A stretch of DNA of 17,391 bases, from contig CAJMSV010000033.1 in assembly GCA_905216175.1 (NCBI GenBank), positions 1-17,391 of the forward strand, written 5' to 3'. Shown here piece by piece: positions 14,184 through 17,391 of this stretch (the stretch's first letter is position 1; each line of letters begins with the position of its first letter). The translations under genes were made by a program, and so were the position numbers. This DNA comes from an uncultured bacterium. Lineage in GTDB: Bacteria; Actinomycetota; Coriobacteriia; Coriobacteriales; Coriobacteriaceae. A model generated the notes under the pieces. That model was not told where the DNA came from and did not search any database. It was given only the letters and a program-made list of their open reading frames with translations.

Positions 14184-14277
14184 ATGGCACCCGTTGCAGC
14201 GGGTTGGCCAACTCCCAAACACGTTTGTAGCGTGAGAAGTGGCCGTCTTCGCATTACGCGGAGGCGGCTATTTTTTT
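14184..14277 (+). ncRNA. Possible small RNA ending at an orphan terminator
   Basis: The plus strand has a strong terminator at 14240-14277 with no plus-strand gene for 2 kb upstream. A possible promoter, TTGAAA (14148-14153) with TTAGAT 17 bases on (14171-14176), would give an RNA of about 94 bases. It would hold hairpins ACCCG-CGGGT and CACG-CGTG before the terminator. No known RNA family is recognised. A 25-codon frame (ATG 14153 to TAG 14230) runs through the area but lacks a ribosome binding site. Confidence 0.25.
14240..14277 (+). terminator. Strong rho-independent terminator between divergent genes
   Basis: A 13-bp stem (14240-14252 with 14258-14270, including G-T pairs) closes the loop ATTAC and is followed by seven T. 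It is oriented on the plus strand, upstream of the sdpR promoter and divergent from tcdA, so it terminates a transcript that is not otherwise explained. Confidence 0.78.
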
Positions 14278-14295
14278 GAGTACAAGATTAGATAG

Positions 14296-14325
14296 TTAGA
14301 CAAACATCTAAATATCGAGTATAGT
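14296..14325 (+). promoter_or_regulatory. sdpR-sdpI promoter with overlapping operator-like palindrome
   Basis: TAGACA (14297-14302) and TATAGT (14320-14325) are 17 bases apart and each match consensus at five of six positions. The palindrome TTAGA-CAAACA-TCTAA (14296-14311) overlaps the -35. ArsR-family repressors commonly bind such AT-rich palindromes in their own promoters, so SdpR autorepression is likely. The transcript start would be near 14332, 28 bases before the start codon. Confidence 0.68.
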
Positions 14326-14359
14326 GTGCGCGTCATGAGAGATGATGAGAGGAGGTCTT

Positions 14360-14638
14360 ATGCCGGGAGAGGGTTTTAAGGCGCTTGCCGATCCAACGCG
14401 ACGGCGCATTTTGGAGTTGCTGCGCGAGGGCAATTGCACGGCGGGGGAGCTTGCCGAGCATTTCGATATCAGTAAGCCGTCGCTAAGCCATCACTTGGCG
14501 ACGCTCAAAAACGCCGGGTTGGTGACCGACGAGCGCCATGGCCAAAACATCGTATACAGCTTAAACACCACCGTCATGCAGGATTTAATTGGCTGGTTTA
14601 TGGGCTTTACAAACACGGAAGGTGATAAGGATGAATAA
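14360..14638 (+). CDS. sdpR: ArsR-family autorepressor (SdpR-like)
   Basis: The 92-aa product is a compact winged helix-turn-helix repressor of the ArsR family and closely resembles Bacillus subtilis SdpR in motifs: FKALADPTRRRILELL, GELAEHFDISKPSLSHHLATLK and VYSLNTTVMQDLIGW. It lacks the metal-binding cysteine pair of classical ArsR (only one cysteine, Cys26), consistent with SdpR, which is controlled by sequestration at the membrane by SdpI and not by metals. ATG 14360 is chosen, four bases after AGAGGAGG; the ATG at 14342 lies before that site. It overlaps sdpI by 8 bases. The product probably represses its own operon via the palindrome at 14296-14311. Confidence 0.89.
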   Translation: MPGEGFKALADPTRRRILELLREGNCTAGELAEHFDISKPSLSHHLATLKNAGLVTDERHGQNIVYSLNTTVMQDLIGWFMGFTNTEGDKDE

Positions 14639-15335
14639 CGAAAACAAGGGCATTCACCCCACGGGGGTATCGTCGCGTGTGTGGATTGTGCTGGTCGCTC
14701 TGTGCGTCGCCAATGTCGTAGCGCACCTCATGGTGATGCCGAGCTTGCCTGCGCAGATTCCCACGCACTGGGGCGCGAACGGCGCCGTCGACGGTTGGGG
14801 TCCTAGCTGGATGGCCTCCGCGCTCGGCGTGCTGCCTCTGGCGCTTCTCGCAATGTTCTGCGTGGTGCCGCGCATCGACCCCAAAGGTGAGGCATATCGA
14901 ACCTCGGGCAAGTTCTACCAGGGCTTCGTAATCGCCTTCACCTTGTTCATGTGCGCCATAAGCTGGCTGGGAGAGCTTACGGTCTGGGGCGTGGTGCCGG
15001 CGGTCGGTTCGGTTAACGTGCTGATTTCCGGTGTTGTCGGTTTGCTGTTCATCGGCGTAGGCAACTATTTGCCGCGTGTGAAGCAGAATTATACGCTCGG
15101 TATCAAGACACCTTGGGCGCTTGCCGATCCCGAAAACTGGCGCCGTACGCAGCGTTTTGGCGGCGCCTGCTTTATGGTGCTGGGTATTGGCCTGATTGTG
15201 ATGGGCGTGGCAGGCAGCGTGCTTTCGAGTGAAGTCGTCGCCGCGGTGATTGCGGTTCTGGCGTTTGGTTCGGTTGGAGCCGTCTACGTCTACTCGTATC
15301 TGTTGTGGCGCAAATCGCAGCGAGCCGCTCGTTAA
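14631..15335 (+). CDS. sdpI: SdpI-family membrane immunity/signal protein
   Basis: The 234-aa integral membrane protein has the DUF1648 segment near the N-terminus (MPSLPAQIPTHWGANGAVDGW) and the SdpI segment near the C-terminus (NYTLGIKTPWALADPENWRRTQRFGG). Six hydrophobic segments are apparent. In B. subtilis SdpI gives immunity to the toxin SDP and binds SdpR at the membrane to induce its own operon. ATG 14631 lies within the end of sdpR (stop at 14638), with an AAGG in the preceding codons, so the two are translationally coupled. No sdpA, sdpB or sdpC toxin genes are present in the window, so it could protect against foreign toxins or serve a more general envelope role. Family membership is clear; immunity function is inferred. 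Confidence 0.89.
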   Translation: MNNENKGIHPTGVSSRVWIVLVALCVANVVAHLMVMPSLPAQIPTHWGANGAVDGWGPSWMASALGVLPLALLAMFCVVPRIDPKGEAYRTSGKFYQGFVIAFTLFMCAISWLGELTVWGVVPAVGSVNVLISGVVGLLFIGVGNYLPRVKQNYTLGIKTPWALADPENWRRTQRFGGACFMVLGIGLIVMGVAGSVLSSEVVAAVIAVLAFGSVGAVYVYSYLLWRKSQRAAR

Positions 15336-15400
15336 GGTTGCGGAAAACTAGCGTACGCAGTTCATAGTATGTTCCGGGGGACTTTTCCCAGGTAGTATTA

Positions 15401-15428
15401 GGGGGTGTGGGCAACCATGCCCCTTTTT
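15401..15428 (+). terminator. Rho-independent terminator of sdpR-sdpI
   Basis: A 9-bp stem (15402-15410 with 15415-15423, including two G-T pairs) with a GCAA tetraloop is followed by five T. It lies 66 bases after the sdpI stop and about 90 bases before ettA. Confidence 0.82.
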
Positions 15429-15519
15429 CGTTACGTTTCAGAGCTGGTTTTCTCATTTCGTTTCCACTAAAGCGAATCAAGAATAGGGAAACAACAGGTA
15501 GAAAGGATAAAACAGACAA

Positions 15520-17199
15520 ATGGCGGAGTTTATCTACCAGATGTATCAGGCTCGCAAGGCCCATGGCGACAAGGTAATCCTTGACGACGTGACCCTGAGC
15601 TTCTACCCCGGTGCCAAGATCGGCGTCGTGGGCCCCAACGGTATGGGCAAGTCGACCCTGCTCAAGATTATGGCCGGCATCGAGGAGGTCTCCAACGGCG
15701 ATGCCAGGCTCACCCCCGGCTACACCGTGGGCATCCTGCAGCAGGAGCCGCCGCTCGACGACGACAAGACCGAAATCGAGAACGTGCGCATGGCGTTAGG
15801 CGATATGATCGCCAAGGTCGCTAGCTTCAATAAGCTCGGCGAGGAGATGTGCGACCCGGACTGCGACATGGACGCCCTCATGGCCGAGATGGGCAAGCTC
15901 CAGGACGAGATCGACGCCGCCGACGGCTGGGATATCGATTCCAAGCTCGGCCAGGCCATGGACGCCCTGCAGCTGCCCGATTCCGACATGCCGGTCAACG
16001 TACTTTCCGGCGGCGAGCGCCGTCGCGTGGCCCTGTGCAAGCTGCTGCTCGAGGCTCCCGACCTGCTGCTGCTCGACGAGCCCACGAACCACCTGGACGC
16101 CGAGTCGATCCTGTGGCTCGAGCACTTCCTGCACAACTACCAGGGCGCGGTGCTTGCCGTCACGCACGACCGCTACTTCCTGGATAACGTTGCCGAGTGG
16201 ATCTGCGAGGTCGACCGTGGTCACCTTTATCCCTACAAGGGCAACTACTCCACGTATCTGGAGACCAAGGCCGCCCGTATCGAGGCGCAGGGCAATCGCG
16301 ACGCCAAGCTCGCCAAGCGCATGGAGGCCGAGCTCGAGTGGGTACGCAGCTCGCCCAAGGCCCGTCAGGCCAAGAACAAGGCCCGTCTGGCTCGCTACGA
16401 GGAGATGGAGGCCGAGGCCCGCGCAAGCCAGAAGCTCGACTGGACCGACATCCGCATTCCCGTTGGACCGCGTCTGGGCAACAAGGTGCTTGAGGCCCAT
16501 CACCTGCACAAGGAGTTCGATGGCCGTGTGCTCATCGACGACCTATCGTTCACCCTGCCGCGTAACGGCATCGTGGGCGTCATCGGCCCCAACGGCGTCG
16601 GTAAGACCACGTTGTTCAAGACCATCGTGGGCCTGGAGCCGCTGACTTCGGGCGAGCTCGAGGTGGGCGAGACCGTCAAGATTTCTTACGTCGACCAGAA
16701 CCGTTCCGGCATCGACCCCGATAAGAACCTATGGGAGGTCGTCTCGGACGGCTTGGATCACATGATGGTCGGCGAGACCGAGGTCCCCAGCCGCGCGTAT
16801 GTGGCGAGCTTTGGCTTTAAGGGCCAGGACCAGCAGAAGCGCGCTGGCGTGCTCTCCGGTGGCGAGCGCAACCGTCTGAACTTGGCGCTTACGCTCAAGC
16901 AGGGCGGCAACCTGCTGCTCCTCGACGAGCCCACGAACGACCTCGACGTCGAGACGCTGTCCTCGCTCGAGGCGGCGCTGCTCGAGTTCCCGGGCTGCTC
17001 GGTGGTCATTAGCCACGACCGTATGTTCCTGGACCGTGTCGCCACGCACATTCTGGCGTGGGAGGGCACCGACGAGAATCCGGGCAACTGGTATTGGTTC
17101 GAGGGCAACTTCGAGGCCTATCAGGCCAACCGCATCGAGCGCCTGGGCGAGGACGCAGCCCAGCCGCATCGTATTCACCGCAAGCTGACGCGTGACTAA
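15520..17199 (+). CDS. ettA: Energy-dependent translational throttle protein EttA (ABC-F)
   Basis: The 559-aa product is an ABC-F ATPase that binds the ribosomal E site and gates entry into elongation according to the ATP/ADP ratio. It has two ABC domains and no membrane segments. Domain 1: Walker A GPNGMGKST (38-46), signature LSGGERRR (162-169), Walker B LLLLDEPTNHLD and the TTHDRYFLDN-type switch (VTHDRYFLDN). The charged interdomain linker includes ELEWVRSSPKARQAKNKARLARYEEM, the family's P-site tRNA interaction motif. Domain 2: Walker A GPNGVGKTT (356-364), signature LSGGERNR (445-452), LLLLDEPTNDLD and ISHDRMFLDRVATHIL. Length and motif order match E. coli EttA (555). The ATG at 15520 has AAAGGA 13 bases upstream, a long spacing. 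It is separated from sdpI by a terminator and seems to be a single-gene unit. Confidence 0.95.
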   Translation: MAEFIYQMYQARKAHGDKVILDDVTLSFYPGAKIGVVGPNGMGKSTLLKIMAGIEEVSNGDARLTPGYTVGILQQEPPLDDDKTEIENVRMALGDMIAKVASFNKLGEEMCDPDCDMDALMAEMGKLQDEIDAADGWDIDSKLGQAMDALQLPDSDMPVNVLSGGERRRVALCKLLLEAPDLLLLDEPTNHLDAESILWLEHFLHNYQGAVLAVTHDRYFLDNVAEWICEVDRGHLYPYKGNYSTYLETKAARIEAQGNRDAKLAKRMEAELEWVRSSPKARQAKNKARLARYEEMEAEARASQKLDWTDIRIPVGPRLGNKVLEAHHLHKEFDGRVLIDDLSFTLPRNGIVGVIGPNGVGKTTLFKTIVGLEPLTSGELEVGETVKISYVDQNRSGIDPDKNLWEVVSDGLDHMMVGETEVPSRAYVASFGFKGQDQQKRAGVLSGGERNRLNLALTLKQGGNLLLLDEPTNDLDVETLSSLEAALLEFPGCSVVISHDRMFLDRVATHILAWEGTDENPGNWYWFEGNFEAYQANRIERLGEDAAQPHRIHRKLTRD

Positions 17200-17202
17200 T
17201 TT

Positions 17203-17229
17203 GTTACGCGGTTTTCCAAACCGCGTAAC
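17203..17229. terminator. Perfect 12-bp hairpin directly after ettA, without T-run
   Basis: GTTACGCGGTTT (17203-17214) pairs perfectly with AAACCGCGTAAC (17218-17229) around the loop TCC, four bases after the ettA stop. Neither strand has a T-run after it, so it may be a Rho-dependent end, an mRNA-stabilising structure or a protein-binding palindrome. Confidence 0.55.
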
Positions 17230-17391
17230 TGCTCGACGCTGCAAATGTCCCAGAGCGGCAATCTGACGTTCAATCGTCGCTTGCGTACCAAAGTACGCGG
17301 CGCTCCTCTTTCACGTCACCTTGCGCGCTTAGGGGCGGTCTCGCTCATATGACCCAATCCGCTGTCAAGAGCCACAATGGCCCCGCCGACC
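17230..17391. other. Window end, no assignable gene
   Basis: This stretch contains a second small palindrome, GCGTAC-CAAA-GTACGC (17283-17298). A minus-strand frame is open from the window edge to a TGA at 17316-17318 (24 codons, ending SETAPKRAR) and could be the end of a gene lying outside. A plus-strand ATG at 17349 is also open but has no ribosome binding site. I cannot decide between these. Confidence 0.35.

Noticed and set aside
14153..14230. A 25-codon plus-strand reading frame ahead of the orphan terminator
   Set aside because: No ribosome binding site precedes the ATG and the sequence is dominated by palindromes; a coding role is not supported.
14161..14240. tRNA-like GGTTCG stretch near 14163
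   Set aside because: No matching T-stem, anticodon arm or acceptor stem can be assembled around it.

Overview
The window looks like the chromosome of a gut actinobacterium of the class Coriobacteriia, most likely Collinsella or a close relative. This rests on the high GC, strong GGAGG ribosome binding sites, the gene families present and the fructosamine-degradation locus; no rRNA marker is present, so the genus is an inference. I see no tRNA, rRNA, CRISPR array, integrase or transposase.

Layout: (1) Positions 1-285 hold the 3' end of glucose-6-phosphate isomerase and its terminator. (2) Positions 356-3224 (minus strand) hold three tightly packed genes of conjugative-element type: a 296-aa protein I do not recognise, a ClpP-type serine protease, and a VirD4/TraG-type ATPase that overlaps clpP by 8 bases and is broken by one in-frame TGA. 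(3) Positions 3714-5280 hold two HAD-superfamily phosphatase genes separated by a terminator. (4) Positions 5431-12216 hold a GntR/HutC regulator followed by a five-gene operon: YfcC-type membrane transporter, metal-dependent amidohydrolase, and homologues of FrlC (epimerase), FrlB (deglycase) and FrlD (kinase). This is a fructoselysine/fructosamine (Amadori product) utilisation locus. In this sequence the transporter carries a stop codon plus a 1-base frameshift and the amidohydrolase carries a stop codon, while the three core enzymes are intact. (5) Positions 12217-12469 hold a run of 16 G and a 205-bp AT-richer segment bounded by 17-bp inverted repeats. (6) Positions 12470-14061 (minus) hold tatD and tcdA. 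(7) Positions 14062-14359 are a divergent intergenic region with an unexplained plus-strand terminator and a promoter/operator. (8) Positions 14360-15335 hold an sdpR-sdpI pair without its toxin gene. (9) Positions 15520-17199 hold ettA, followed by a perfect hairpin and an unassigned window end.

How the genes work together: the operon should import a glycated amine, phosphorylate it (FrlD), cleave it to glucose 6-phosphate and the free amine (FrlB), and feed psicosamine epimers into the same route (FrlC). Glucose 6-phosphate would enter glycolysis through Pgi, whose gene is at the left edge. The most informative observations are the lesions. Three accessory genes are interrupted, each by a different stop codon (TGA, TAG, TAA), while the housekeeping genes I could check are intact. 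This argues for gene decay (or sequencing error in those genes) rather than codon reassignment.
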